Shown: positions 22,497 through 34,373, numbered from the stretch's first letter. The stretch: DNA of 64,000 nt from Paralithodes platypus (GCA_032716605.1 CM064573.1:6961107-7025106), one strand, 5' to 3'. Notes: generated from the letters alone by a model not told the origin. Numbers and translations are program-made.

Positions 22497-24144
22497 TTTT
22501 TTTTTTTTTTTTTTTTTTTCATATCGCCCCAGCCCTCTGCAGATGGAGGTCAAGCCTTCCCTTGAAAGCGTTTATTGTGTCGCTCTCCACCACTCTCGCT
22601 GGTAGTTTATTCCACTCTGTCGCCACACTGTAGGTGAAGAAACTCTTTGTGACATCTAGGTTTGCCTTTTTGGTTTTTAATTTCATTCCATTTCCGCGAG
22701 TTTGATTAGTATTGTTTAATGTGAATAGTGCATTTACATCGACTTTGTCGAAACCTTTTAGTATTTTAAAGCACTCGATAAGCTGACCCCTCAACCTCCT
22801 CTTTTTTAATGAGAACAGGTTCAATCGTTTAAGTCTTTCTTCATATGGTTTATTTCTTAATGAGGGTATCATCTTCGTCGCTCTACGCTGTACTGACTCG
22901 AGTCTTACAATGTCCTTGATCAGATAAGGTGACCAGAACTGCACACCATATTCAAGGTGGGGCCTCACCATACTTTTGAACAGTGGCACTATTACGTTTT
23001 CATGTTTATATGTAAATTTTCGTTTAATAAAGCCCAATGCTATGTTTGCCTTATTTGCTGCTGCTATACATTGGTCGGAAGTTTTTAGGTTTTCAGATAT
23101 TAGTACCCCTAGGTCTTTTACTACCGTTGCGGTTTTTATTTGTTTGCCATTCATTTCGTATTTGTATTTCATATTTCTGCTACCAACCTGCAGCACCTGA
23201 CATTTATCGACATTGAAGGGCATCTGCCATTTTTTCGACCACTCTGATATTTTGTTTAAATCAGATTGCAACGCATTTCTATCATCTTCGTTCAGGACTG
23301 TATTTCCTATTTTTGTATCGTCGGCAAATTTGGAAATGGTGTTGTTTACCCCTACATCAATATCGTTAATGTAAATGAGAAACAGAACCGGTCCAAGGAC
23401 TGAACCCTGTGGAACTCCACTAGTGACAGGCTCCCACTCCGATTCCACTCCATTTATCACCACTCTCTGTCTTCTGCCTGTAAGCCAATTTTTTATCCAA
23501 GAATGAATTTCACCTTTGATACCTATCCTCTCCAGTTTAGCCAATAGTTTTCGGTGAGGCACCTTGTCGAAAGCTTTTTGAAAGTCCAAGAAGATTATAT
23601 CTAGTGATTTCGTCATGTCGTTATATGTGAATAGTTTGTTATAAAATTCAATCAAATTTGTTAGGCATGACTTATTTGATCTAAAGCCGTGTTGACTATT
23701 TTTGATTAGGTTGTTTGCTCCGAGGTAATCTACTATCTTATCTCTAAGGATTTTTTCCATGATTTTTCCTACAATTGAAGTTAGACTAATTGGTCTGTAA
23801 TTACTCGCTTTGGCCTTGCTACCCTTCTTGTATATCGGCGTAATGTTCGCATCTTTCCAATCACTCGGTACAATCCCCTGTAGTAATGATAAGTTAAATA
23901 GTTGTGTCAGGGGTTTTGCTATTTCGTCCTTAACATTCTTAATTATTTTCGGGTGGAGCATGTCGGGTCCCGGGGTCTTATTTACATTTAAATTACTCAA
24001 TTTGCTTTGTACTTCGCTAACACTGATGGTGAAATCTCCTATCATATGAGTTGAGGTGTTATTTTCAAGGGTATGATCGATAATTTCTTCTGTGAAAAAC
24101 TGAGCCAAAATATTTGTTGAGCAGATTTGCCGTGTTTGTGTCAC
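22497..24144 (-). pseudogene. LINE family B reverse transcriptase, 3' UTR and poly(A) tail
   Basis: An open 541-codon frame covers the complete reverse transcriptase of a CR1/Jockey-type [76 protein letters not shown] and FADDTK, then the thumb/connection and a C-terminus ending about 20 bases from a pure A tail of 23 (T run 22497-22519). The very short 3' UTR and the poly(A) tail set it apart from the CR1 family with (TCCTTTGTAC)n ends. The frame breaks near 24150-24169 where it joins the endonuclease. Confidence 0.92.
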
Positions 24145-24168
24145 CTGTTATTGTCTGGCCATCTTCTA

Positions 24169-25474
24169 TTAGCGGTCCGATTCCGCTTTTGATCTGTTTA
24201 TTTTATTTACGTAACTGTAAAAATGTTTGGGGTTTGTGGCACTTTCTCTGGCAATAGTCATTTCGTAATTTTGTTTGTTCGCCCTAATTATTTTTTTCAC
24301 TTCCCTTCTACTATTTTTGTACAAGTTTTTAATTACTTCAGTGTTTGTGTTATTTTTTACAAGTTTGTGGAGTTGATTCCTTTTCCTTATTGCCTTGCCA
24401 ATGTCTCTACTGTACCAAGGGGGCATACTTGATTTCGTATTACGTTTTGGTTTCATGGGTACAAATTGTTTATGCGCCTCTGTAATTGTAGACTTAAAAT
24501 GTCCCCATAGTTCATTTACTTCGTTTATATTTATGAGGTTTGAGTGTATGTTTGATAGCGATTCCTTAAGTCCGTCATAATTTGCGTTTTTGAAGTCCGA
24601 AACCATTCCTGTTGTTTTTACTGAGGAATATTTGCTTATAAGGTTGATTCTTAAGATTTTATGATCGGACGTTGCCAGATGTTCACCTACATCCAGGTTT
24701 GATAATAGATTTTCTTGGGTAGTGATTACGAGGTCTAATATATTCCTGTCTCGCGTCGGCTGTTTTACGTGTTGAGTCAAAAAAAAATCCTGGATGAAGC
24801 TTGTCATTAGGCGTGACTCAGCATTTTTTCCGGTCGTGGTATTCCAGTCAATTAGGGGGAGGTTATAGTCACCTAGTAAAACTGTTTCGTCGGAATTAAG
24901 GGTTTTCTCTAGTATTTCATAAAAAATTGTATCATCGGCAACAGTTAGTCTCGGTGGTCGGTACGCTGTAGTGATATTTAAGTTCATTTTTTTTGTATTT
25001 ATTTTGACGCACACTATTTCTGCATTACTTTCGGGGAGAGTCACCTCAACGGGGTTTAAGTAGGTTGCAACGTACATTGCAACCCCCCCTCTTTGTTTTC
25101 CATTGTTACGGTCTTTATGAATTTTTTTATATGGCTCTATGTGATATTCATGAAGTAGATCTTTATTTTTAAGGTTCAGATGTGTTTCCGTTATACAAAT
25201 AACGTCAACTTCTCATTTAATAACAGACATTTGAGTTCGTCTATTTTGTTCTTATTGAGCAGGCATTTATGGATATTATTTTTATATCATTTCTCTCAGC
25301 ATGCACTGGATTTGTTTTTCTTATTGGTGGGGATGGGTTTGAGGTTGTGACTTGAAGCCGCGGCGGGTTGTCAAATTCATTCAGTTGGTTGGGTTGGCTT
25401 GGATGGGGTTGGGTGGGGTTGTTTAGTTTTGTTTTGTGGTTCAGGTAGGTAAATTTTCGCAACTTGTGGGCCAT
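24169..25474 (-). pseudogene. LINE family B endonuclease (5' part of ORF2)
   Basis: AP-endonuclease of the same element. The start is read at 25474-25241 (N-terminal Pro/Asn/Gln-rich tract, then IISINACSIRTK, the first endonuclease motif), followed by a frame change near 25210-25240 and the long frame 25077-24169 with AYRPPRLT, LLGDYNLPLIDW, RNILDLVITT and TSDHKILRI. So ORF2 is in at least three frame pieces. The Met at 25474 is the first in-frame ATG but not proven to be the start. No ORF1 is found upstream; the next 200 bases are a G/T-rich tract (GGGGTTGGGTGGG-like). Confidence 0.88.
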
Positions 25475-25980
25475 TGGGGTTGACGGTTTCGTTTAAATGG
25501 TTGTGATGGACTTGGAAGGGTTGGGCGAGGTTATTTATTTTTCTTAACTGTGCGGGTGGAGTTTGATTGGGTGGGGTTGTGGGAGGGCTTTTCCGGGGGT
25601 AGCGATGTCAATACTCAGAGGAGTCTATTAGCATAGTTATCTCTCGGTCCTGACTGGCGTTGTTTTCATGGGCAATGTAGGTTGCTTGATAGAGAGAGAG
25701 AGAGAGAGAGAATCAAATATTTCCTTTTATTTTTCTCTAGTCATCTAATAATAATATATCTCATGTTCCTATATTCTTCTCATATTCTCAGTTGCTTACT
25801 TTTTATCTATCACATTTTCACTGCCCCAATGCACTGTAATATATTGGGCACTTAATTGTAACACAAAATAAACAAATAGTGCTTTATCGTTCATGTTTGG
25901 TCATTTAGATATACACGATTTAAACACTAACCATGTGCATCACTTAAGCGATCATAGTTTACATTTTATATCAAACCCAT
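25475..25980. other. G/T-rich leader and non-coding stretch
   Basis: Repeated GGTTGGG(C/T)-like words to about 25600, a (GA)n at 25690-25711, then A/T-rich DNA without features. Confidence 0.5.
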
Positions 25981-25984
25981 ATAT

Positions 25985-26240
25985 TTTGTATAATTAATAT
26001 CGCTTTCCCCAATAACTTCCTCTCATATGGTTTTCGCTTAATTTTCCTCGTTCTTCTCTTCTCATTGTTCTTTATTTTCATCTTCTTTCCGCCTCATTTA
26101 CGTTCAATTAGTTTGGGATAAAAACCTAAATAGACTTCCTTTTTAAATATATATTCGCTGTTGTAGCTTTAGAGTTTCACTTAAATATAATGAAAGGGGG
26201 ACGAAACTGTTGATCGTACTCTCTCTCTCTCTCTCAAAGG
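25985..26240 (+). repeat. Microsatellite-ended dispersed repeat M1, copy c
   Basis: Diverged copy with AGTTTGGGATAAAAACC, TTTAGAGTTTCACTTA and CTGTTGATCGTA followed by (CT)n, the same order as at 7605 and 8155. Confidence 0.72.
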
Positions 26241-26600
26241 CTATGATCATTCGTGTATTTCCTGATATTACTTGTGCTTACTGTTGTGTAATATCCATAT
26301 TTAAGCCCCCCTCCCCACCTGCTTACCCGAAACTCTAAATATTATTACCTGGCTGTATCTATCTGCGAGGACCAACTTCCATAACTGATTCAATCATCTC
26401 AAGTTGTTATTGTTTCATATTGGTTACCAGTTCCATCGTTCTGTCTGTCTGATTGAAGTGATTGTTTTTTGATGGAATAATGGAGAAGGGGAGAGAGAAC
26501 ACGTTTTAGGGTGGATCCAGAACAGGAAGGGGAGGAAAGGAGTATATGAAATTATATAGGACTGTCAAGGAACAGTTAATGTTTATCAGTAACAGTGTCG
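26241..26600. other. Non-coding stretch, no gene recognised
   Basis: Nothing beyond G/A-rich sequence at 26480-26545. Confidence 0.4.
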
Positions 26601-26637
26601 GCAATCTGTAACTGATTGGTTATAATGGGTAACCCAC

Positions 26638-26706
26638 TGAACCCCAGCGACGACATGTTGTCGTCGGCAATGTTTGTAACGCTAAACCCTAGCGACGACA
26701 ACGTTG
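26638..26706. repeat. Short direct and inverted repeats with CGACGAC words
   Basis: AACCC(C/T)AGCGACGACA occurs twice 50 bases apart, and GACGACATGTTGTCGTC forms a 7-bp hairpin with a 3-base centre. The pattern resembles a protein-binding or transposon-end cluster, without a known match. Confidence 0.5.
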
Positions 26707-26928
26707 CGTCACTGTTAATTACTCCGGTCCTATGGCACCTAGAGCTCAGATTTGTATGGGAACTGTTAGTATCCCACGCAACCATGCCGATGGTTGAAAA
26801 CTCTTAAAGTCCAACCGCGTGCGCGTTAGCGCGCAAAAACCTGTTTTTGGGTGTTTTTGCCTTCAATTTTCCCCTCTTGTAAATCCGACTTTCGGGTGCA
26901 CCGTAGGACCCTTTAACCCTTAACCTAA

Positions 26929-26976
26929 GACGTGCGCATGGGGGGTATAAGACACCACACTCCTCTGCGCACGTAT
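26929..26976. repeat. Hairpin with 9-bp perfect stem
   Basis: ACGTGCGCA and TGCGCACGT are separated by about 27 bases, just downstream of TTTAACCCTTAACC. Confidence 0.7.
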
Positions 26977-27398
26977 TTGAGCTGTTCCCATCACTAACAT
27001 CGTTATTTTACAATAAATAGCATTAATACTTATCCATATGCGCCTATTATAGGTTGATTATAAAGGTATTAACCTGTTACAACAATAAAACAAGTGGAAA
27101 CAGCGTTTGGATGGTCAAAATCGGCGATATAGGCCGGGAGTTACATAATGTATGGCTGAGGCAACCTCCCTCCCCTCCACTTTTCCCCACGTCTGGAGAG
27201 AGACTGTCGATCGATACTCTCTCTCTCTCTCTCTTGCACTCGCTTAGTAACAGTGATGACAATGCCCTGCTTGCAACTCGCTAATGTTAGCACGAAAATA
27301 GACCACAGAATAAGGGAATAACAGGGAAAATAGGTGATAACTGAAGGAGGTGAAGAAAGTGGGGAAGGAGGGGAGGTGGAGGAGTGATATTTGGCATG

Positions 27399-27605
27399 GC
27401 CCAGGGGCAAAAAAAAAAAAAAAAAAAAATTGGGGGGTGTTTTAAATGGATTTTCTTTTTTCCCAGACTCTTAAGAGTCTTCCCGCAGTCGCCCGGGGAA
27501 ACTCTTAAGAGTCTTCCAGCAGTTGTCGGGTTAACCAACGGCGCACCACATATGTCGAGTTGAATAAATATGGACTATGTGGCGGTGCACCACATGTCGA
27601 GTGCC
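27399..27605. repeat. Paired direct repeats with ACTCTTAAGAGT palindromes
   Basis: GACTCTTAAGAGTCTTCC and AACTCTTAAGAGTCTTCC occur 35 bases apart, each followed by GCAGT; then GG(C/T)GCACCACAT..GTCGAGT occurs twice 43 bases apart. An A run of 22 sits at 27408-27429. No coding potential. Confidence 0.7.
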
Positions 27606-28115
27606 ATTTTCAGCACATAATGTTGCTCTGAGAGAGAGCTGAGTGGTGGGACGAGCGTAGTAACCTTATGACCGCTCCCCACCACCGCGGTGGGTGTACT
27701 GAGCTGTATTCTACCCTCTCTCACTCGCTACACAGGGAATTATGTATGGAAATTACCTTATTTTAGGTTTTTTGCACTCGTGTTGCACGATCGTTGCAAG
27801 AGAACCAGTGGTCGTACAAGGATGGTTCAGGTGTCATTGGAAAGCTCTGTTTACGCGCTTTCAGGGATAGATATTTGTTTTACGCTCTGGGTCTTGTTTA
27901 TGCATGAAAATGAGCACGGAAACAACCCTATTTAGGGTAAAAAAAAAACGCTGGGTGGCACAGTGTAAAATACCCTACCACCCGCTCTTTGTGTGTTAAT
28001 GACCTAAGGGATCGGTTTTTTGTGGGTTTTCCTTCATTCCTAACCCATTCCTGGTGTTTTCTGGATTTTTTTTTGTTTTCAAAACCTGCTGGTCCTGGGT
28101 GGTACATTTATTATA
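27606..28115. other. Non-coding stretch with nested short palindromes
   Basis: GTGGTGGG at 27640 pairs with CCCACCAC at 27676, overlapping the palindrome CCACCGCGGTGG; GGGTGG and CCACCC pair at 27952-27982. No frame or RNA family recognised. Confidence 0.45.
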
Positions 28116-28119
28116 AACT

Positions 28120-28260
28120 AGCTGGGGCTCAGTGGGTTAAGGTGCAAAAAATGTGCGTGATAACCCTGGTTCAAATCCTGGTGGATCGCACATGTGCTTT
28201 CATTAATTTCATTGGAGGTGTTTGGTGTTGTGGTGAAGTTAATCAAAAATAGATTATCAG
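28120..28260 (+). repeat. tRNA-derived SINE, family S1, copy 2
   Basis: GGGGCTCAGTGGGTTAAGGTG (box A) and CTGGTTCAAATCCTGG (box B), then the body GCTTTCATTAATTTCATTGG and GGTGTTGTGGTGAAGTTAAT shared with 7262 and 28437. Confidence 0.88.
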
Positions 28261-28436
28261 TAGGTTCAGGGATATTTCGTAGCGAGGCTGGTCTATATGA
28301 TCTGTGCCCCATGAATATTGTTTCCTCTCACTTAAACATTAGGCTACCATGGTGCGGTGGGAGTATGAACATGATTAGATTAATAACCAGTATTCGAGAA
28401 TGGATAATAAGTCGTAGGCGTGTGCATAAATCTTTA

Positions 28437-28572
28437 ACCGTCTTGGTGGTGTAATAGTTAAGGTGTCAAAAATCTGTGTGTGATAACCCGGGTTCGAATC
28501 CTGGTGGATCGCACATGTGCTTTAATTAATTTCATTGGAGGTGTTTGGTGAAGTTAATAAAAAATAGATTGC
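28437..28572 (+). repeat. tRNA-derived SINE, family S1, copy 3
   Basis: Best-preserved head: TTGGTGGTGTAATAGTTAAG and CCGGGTTCGAATCCTGG. The body lacks the TGTTGTGG piece found in the other two copies. It is 300 bases from copy 2 in the same orientation. Confidence 0.9.
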
Positions 28573-29725
28573 AAAGCCATTAAATAAATACAAGTAGTAG
28601 ACACAGAATACAAATAACTGGGAAAAAGTATAATGGAAATTCAACAGGGTAATAATTGCAACAGATAAAAACAAAGCGAGCATTGCATGTTGAGTGCAGT
28701 AACCTACTGATATATCATAGTACATGAGCTAGCTTACTGAATGAATTTAATTACTTTAAAACGATAATAGGGAAAGACAATTTTTTTAAACATGTACTGC
28801 ACACAAAGAACAAAAAACATATATGTATAATGAAAAATAACTTAAAACCCAAGATATGATAACAAAATAAAACACCAAACATTACACAGGTGAACTGACC
28901 AACAAGTTGAAGTATATTGGCAGGAAGGTAACAGTAAATATTCACTGTCCATATTGACGCTACATCGCCACCGGCCACAACTTGGTTCATCAACTTTGAG
29001 AGTAAAAGTTGTGGTGCTCATATTGAATATAAGCACCTAGTAATTATGTTTTTTTATTTATTTTTTTTCATTTTACTGTGTCGATATTCACTGCTTGTAT
29101 ATTTGAGAGTACTGTTGTAACAACCAGATGAATGACAACGCATATGACTTTGGTAGTTGAACAATAGGCTATATATTTGTTGGAAGAGGTTGATTTTGAC
29201 CTTCCAAAAATATGATGTAGGACTATTCCTATTGATCAATCATTCATATTCATACAGAACTCGAGAAGAAAATATAAGACAAAGTTTAAGTTTGAGGAAC
29301 GTGAAGGAGGCTTAACACATATTTTAAATTGGCAATATGTGGAGGACAAGTGAGGTTTTGATGAGTTCTGGGAAAGATGTGAAGGAAGTTTGCGAAATTA
29401 TATATATTTTGTGTGTATCTCGGTTTATTATCTACACCATGTGTGTTATGTACTGCGATTGTATAATATCAAAATCGGTTCCTCATCATTTATCTAATCC
29501 TACTCATATTGGATTGCTAAAATGGTCATATTTTTGTTTTCTAATAACCTTCTGCATGATTGAGAGCAAAGAATTGTGTTCCTGCGTATAGTTATCTTAA
29601 TGTTGATAATTAAGTATAGGTGTGAAGAAAACTTTAAACAACATAATAATGCAGGAATCTAATAAACATGGACATATAAGGAAACCGAGAGAAAGACAAA
29701 TAATCAATAACAAAAACATTCAATA
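28573..29725. other. Non-coding A/T-rich stretch, no gene recognised
   Basis: Small frames on both strands (for example 28751-28993 minus and 29337-29591 plus) show hydrophobic, A/T-driven composition without family motifs. Nothing supported. Confidence 0.4.
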
Positions 29726-29727
29726 AT

Positions 29728-29960
29728 CGCCCTTCGCCCTTCGGGCGAGACGGTACCGTCTATAGTGAGAATGGTACCATACAGATCCACCCTAAGCCTT
29801 CGTTGCCGATGTCGCCACTTGGCTAAAAATACAGACTACACATACATCCACAGCCATTCCAACGATACATATAACACCTACACATATAGGAGGCAGGAAA
29901 TAACGAGCATGCTCACTCCCGCAATACAATACAACTAGAGTAAGTACACACACACACACA
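29728..29960 (+). repeat. SINE family S5 3' body, 5'-truncated copy
   Basis: GCCTTCGGGCGAGACGGTAC to AATACAATACAAC matches 33068-33245 of the SINE with the tRNA-Val-like head, and both copies run on into CA repeats. The tRNA-like head is missing here. The body contains GACGGTACCGTC, a perfect 12-bp palindrome that is one base off in the other copy. Confidence 0.85.
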
Positions 29961-30227
29961 CGGCTGACTGGAGCACTGTTTTGGTTTCCGAGTGTTCTGA
30001 ACAGACTTTTGACCTCGGGAACTAAAAGGTAAACATGTCAGTATTTTGACCGTTCAGCCCCAACACCACCATCACGTTGTCAGGCCGGGGACACCAGGGT
30101 TTGTAGGCAACGTTTATATTAGATATTTGGGAGCTGGAATATATTTAATAAGTTATTGAGGTCAATATGGTATGATCAACTACAGAATATGTATGATGCT
30201 TGTTATAACTAACTACTGCTAACACGA

Positions 30228-30635
30228 AAAATCCACCAATAACCCACCAAAGCCACCACTAAATCACCAAAGCCACCACTAACTCACCAAAGCCACCACT
30301 AACCCACCAAAGCCACCACTAACTCACCAAAGCCACCACTAACCCACCAAAGCCACCACTAACCCACCAAAGCCACCACTAACCCACCAAAGCCACCACT
30401 AACCCACCAAAGCCACCACTAACCCACCAAAGCCACCACTAACCCACCAAAGCCACCACTAACCCACCAAAGCCACCACTAACCCACCAAAGCCACCACT
30501 AACCCACCAAAACCACCACTAACCCACCAAAACCACCACTAACCCACCAAAGCCACCAAAACCATCACTAACTCACCAAAGCCATCACTAACCCACCAAA
30601 GCCACCACTAACCCACCAAAGCCACCAAACCCATC
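30228..30635. repeat. 20-bp minisatellite, about twenty units
   Basis: Unit AACCCACCAAAGCCACCACT in strict 20-base register; variants carry AACTC, AAATC, AAACC and one shortened unit near 30552. Because 20 is not a multiple of three, all frames cycle and no protein is implied. Confidence 0.98.
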
Positions 30636-30769
30636 TTGCTGCCTGGGTTTAAAAGAACAGGACGTTGAAAGGAAACAAATGTGGACAAAAATGATAGTGA
30701 AATAAAGAAAGCCGAAGGCTATCAAACATGTTGGTCACACCTCAGGCTGCAAAGAATATAAACACAATA

Positions 30770-30772
<3 letters not shown>

Positions 30773-30826
<54 letters not shown>
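30773..30826. repeat. (GT)n microsatellite
   Basis: About twenty-seven GT units, directly preceding M1 copy d. Confidence 0.97.
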
Positions 30827-31081
<255 letters not shown>

Positions 31082-31451
31082 AACCCATTGAACTTCGACC
31101 ATAGCCCTCCTCCAAAGTTTCTGTCTCTCCTAAAATAACCTTCCTCCTCCACTTGAGAGTTCCTTCAACATATTCTACGCAAGTTATTATATCTTTTTCC
31201 TTTTCCTTGTAACATAATGTTCCCCATTATTTGTTATTGTTTGTCAAGTCTGCTACGATATTACTACTCTCTAATTTCCAATATTAAAACTCAATCTATT
31301 ATCACGGTAGACTTCACGCAGCGCCACTTTCTTATAGTAAGTTAACTATTAATAACAAGTGACCAATAAGAGAGAAGACATTTAAGACAGACAAAATATT
31401 GAAGAACATAGTAAGGCAGGACAGGAAGAACGACCAAGATAATAATAATTA

Positions 31452-31928
31452 GTGTTAATAAACCATAGGTGTGTAAGTAAAATAGAATCCCAGCCACATG
31501 AAATTGATAGTAATAACGAACATTCTGATAGCGTAGCTTTTCCGTCTAGGTCCAGTAGTTCAACAGGTAAAAATAAATTAGTTAAAAACAATAGAAAAAT
31601 AGTTGCAAATACAAGTAATAGTTTGAGGGTTTATTATACAAATTGTAGGAGTTTTTGTAACAAAATGAACGAACTTAGAGCACAGGTAAACAAAGAAAAT
31701 ATACACATAATAGCGCTAACTGAAACATGGATTAATACAGAAACCAGGTATTTTTTAGCAGAGTTTGATATACCGGGATATAGTTTGTTTAAATATGACC
31801 GAACAAGTAGGAGGGGCGGCGGTATAGCAGTGTTTGTCAGGAGTTCATTAAAAAGCTGTATTAAATCAGGTATTAGAGTAAATAATGAAAATGAAAGTGT
31901 TTGGGTAGAGGTTAACGAAGAGAGATAC
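31452..31928 (+). pseudogene. LINE endonuclease N-terminal fragment (CR1/Jockey type)
   Basis: Start of an ORF2 on the plus strand: Ser/Lys/Asn-rich leader, then LRVYYTNCRSFCNKMNELRA, IIALTETWINTETRYFLAEF, DIPGYSLFKYDR and RRGGGIAVFVRSSLK, matching the first third of an AP-endonuclease (the N and E catalytic motifs). It ends at 31928 in an (AT)n array followed by (GA)n. It resembles the families at 1 and 25 kb but is a separate, diverged sequence. The Met at 31452 is only the first in the open frame. Confidence 0.82.
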
Positions 31929-31931
31929 AGT

Positions 31932-31972
<41 letters not shown>

Positions 31973-31991
31973 TATTGTATATGTGTACATT

Positions 31992-32080
<89 letters not shown>

Positions 32081-32115
32081 GAGAGAGAGAGAGAGAGAGG
32101 GAGAGAGAGAGAGTT
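31929..32115. repeat. (AT)n then (GA)n microsatellites
   Basis: AT array 31933-31968 and GA array 31993-32113 with two short interruptions. Confidence 0.98.
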
Positions 32116-32475
32116 ATGACAAGTAGTAAATAATATAGTGGACACTTCTAACACGAAAGGAGAGTGAGAGGAGAATGGGTAATGTGAGTGTGAGACAGAT
32201 ATATATACAGTATATATAGATAGATATAAGCTAAAAGAGTATGAACACAAGATTATCATATACACCATGATTAATAAAACAATGATAGATACAAGCAATT
32301 AACAGACAGAGGAGCAGGTGACAGAAGGAGAAGGCTGAAGGATGAAACGAGATAAGTACAGGGATAAAGGGTGAGGGAAGAGAGAGGAGGTGTGTAAGAG
32401 GTTGACTGTTAACTTGAAGGGAAAGAGTTAGTGTCGAGAAGAGGGTGTTTGAAGTTGAATGGTGTGTGTGAGTCT
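32116..32475. other. Non-coding stretch, no gene recognised
   Basis: G/A-rich at 32310-32460, no coding signal. Confidence 0.4.
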
Positions 32476-32593
<118 letters not shown>

Positions 32594-32840
32594 TCACTTG
32601 TTAAGATAACCTAAAGTAAATATTTATTATGACACACTTACTGCATTATACTTTATGTTTATGGTCTGCATTAACTACACGTTTGCATAATATCCATATT
32701 TCCACCGGAATATTATGCCTGAGCTATTCACTATCGCTCTGGGTTTATCTCAACGACGCTACATTGGTTCTATTGTGTTGTGAACGATGATCCAATAACT
32801 AAAACACACACACACACACACACGCACACACACACACACA

Positions 32841-33345
32841 GCCCGTAGCCTAGTAGGTAGAGCTCTCGTCTCACACACGAGGGGTCGGGGGTTCAATCCC
32901 CGGCCGGGCGGAGACAAATTGGGCTTGTCTCCTTTCATGTGTTAGCCTCAGTTCACCTAGCTGTAAATAGGTACCTGGAATAAGTGGACGACGTTGTGAC
33001 GTCCCATCTGGGGTTGGCAAAAATGGTACAAGGCGAGATGGGTATCATATGGTTCACCTAAGCTGATGGCTACCTAAGCCTTCGGGCGAGACGGTACTGT
33101 CTATAGTGAGAATGGTACCATACAGATCCACCCTAAGCCTTCGTTTCCGATGTCGCCAATTGGCTAAATACAGACTACACACACATCCACAGCCATTCCA
33201 ACAGTACATAAAACACTTAATATGCATTTCACGCAATACATTCCCAGTTAAGGAGGCGCGATAATAATGAGCTTAGCTCGCATTGCATGGATTCCCCTTG
33301 ACGAACAACAAGTAACTGAGAACTGAGTAACTGAGTAACACACAC
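32841..33345 (+). repeat. SINE family S5 with tRNA-Val(CAC)-like head
   Basis: 32841-32911 folds as a tRNA: box A TAGCCTAGTAGGTAGAGC, anticodon arm CTCGT-CTCACAC-ACGAG (anticodon CAC if functional), box B GGGTTCAATCCCC with a 5-bp stem, and acceptor ends GCCCG/CGGGC. Two acceptor pairs mismatch. A body of over 300 bases follows (GGCTTGTCTCCTTTC, GACGTCCCATCTGGGG, then the block shared with 29728), so it is a SINE. It is preceded by (CA)n at 32802-32840 and followed by CA repeats at 33337. Confidence 0.85.
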
Positions 33346-33348
33346 ACC

Positions 33349-34313
33349 CCCCTGTGGTTCCTGTGGTGAGTAGTTACAGGCAGTAGTTGCTGCCCGTGGC
33401 CACGCTGATGCGCCGCCACTAGTATAACCCGTCTCCTCGTCTCTTCGCCATCTGGTCTATGATGCTGTTGCTCGCAGCGCAGAGGTGGTAATGTGGCAGC
33501 TTGGGTTGATCGGGTATCATCCGTAGGAATTTATCTAGTTGGTTCTTGAAACGTTCAAGTTTATGTTCCGTTGAGTCACGCAGGTGTCTGGGCAGTGCAT
33601 TGAAAAGGAGTGGCCCTCTTATAGCAAAAGCGTTTTCTTTGAGCGTCTTGATTCTTGTACTTGCTCTGGGGTATATCCTTTCAATATGGCAGAGCCGACC
33701 CCGTCGTTGGTGGATGCTAAACCGTATATTCAAGTTATTTACAGATTTTTCTGTCAATATTTTGTAGATGTATAATATAGCCTACCTCTCTCTACGCCTT
33801 TCTAGTGAGTAAAGGTCGAGTTCACGTAACCTTGCCCAGTAGTCTAAATGTCGGACGTCAGATATTCTATCGGTGAAAGATCGTTGTACTGTTTCAAGTG
33901 ACTGCTTCTCTCCTGCTCGCCACGGACTCCACAGCTGACAACAATACTCTAGCAATGGTATCACGAGTGACTTGTATAACGTCAGCATAGGAAGCCTTTC
34001 ACGTGTCCGGAAAGTGCGAAGGATCCAGCCAGCCTGGCTTCGTGCCTTCTTTACCACATTTTGTATATGTTGGGTAAAGTTTCCGTCACAACTGAGGGTA
34101 ATTCCTAGGTCTCTTATATACTCCTTGGTGTCTATATGTGAACCGTCCGGTGCTGCAAACGTGTGTGCATTGTAATTGATTCCCCCTGAACTGTAATGTA
34201 TATGCTCAAATTTGTTGTCATTGAAGGACATGTTATTATGCTCTGCCCACGAGTAAAGTGATGCCAGATCAGTTTGTAATTTTTCGGCATCCGATACTGA
34301 AGAAACTTCCTTC

Positions 34314-34316
<3 letters not shown>
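33349..34316 (-). pseudogene. LINE family C, 5'-truncated copy: end of reverse transcriptase and 3' UTR
   Basis: The frame 34316-33782 carries the region after the catalytic motif (LYSWAEHNNMSFNDNKFEHI, DLGITLSCDGNFTQHI, RTFRTRERLPMLTLYKSL, SFTDRISDVRHLDYWARLRE); the last segment 33757-33419 carries RASTRIKTLKENAFAIRGPL, FNALPRHLRDS and LCAASNSIIDQMAKRRGDG before a stop. A frame change lies near 33770. It matches the longer family C element at 44.2-47.5 kb. The 3' UTR is short (GCGGCGCATCAGCGTGG then GGAACCACAGG) and runs into (GT)n on the element strand. The 5' edge lies exactly in a (CA)n array at 34317-34371. Confidence 0.88.

Positions 34317-34371
<55 letters not shown>
34317..34371. repeat. 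(CA)n microsatellite at LINE truncation point
   Basis: About twenty-seven CA units fused to the truncated reverse transcriptase. Confidence 0.97.

Positions 34372-34373
<2 letters not shown>

Noticed and set aside
26905..27535. Second piggyBac-like MITE between TTTAACCC at 26910 and GGGTTAA at 27530
   Set aside because: The inward sequences do not form matching inverted repeats beyond the TTAA and three C bases.
32841..32911. Functional tRNA-Val(CAC) gene
   Set aside because: Two acceptor mismatches and a long SINE body shared with another locus; a SINE head explains it better.
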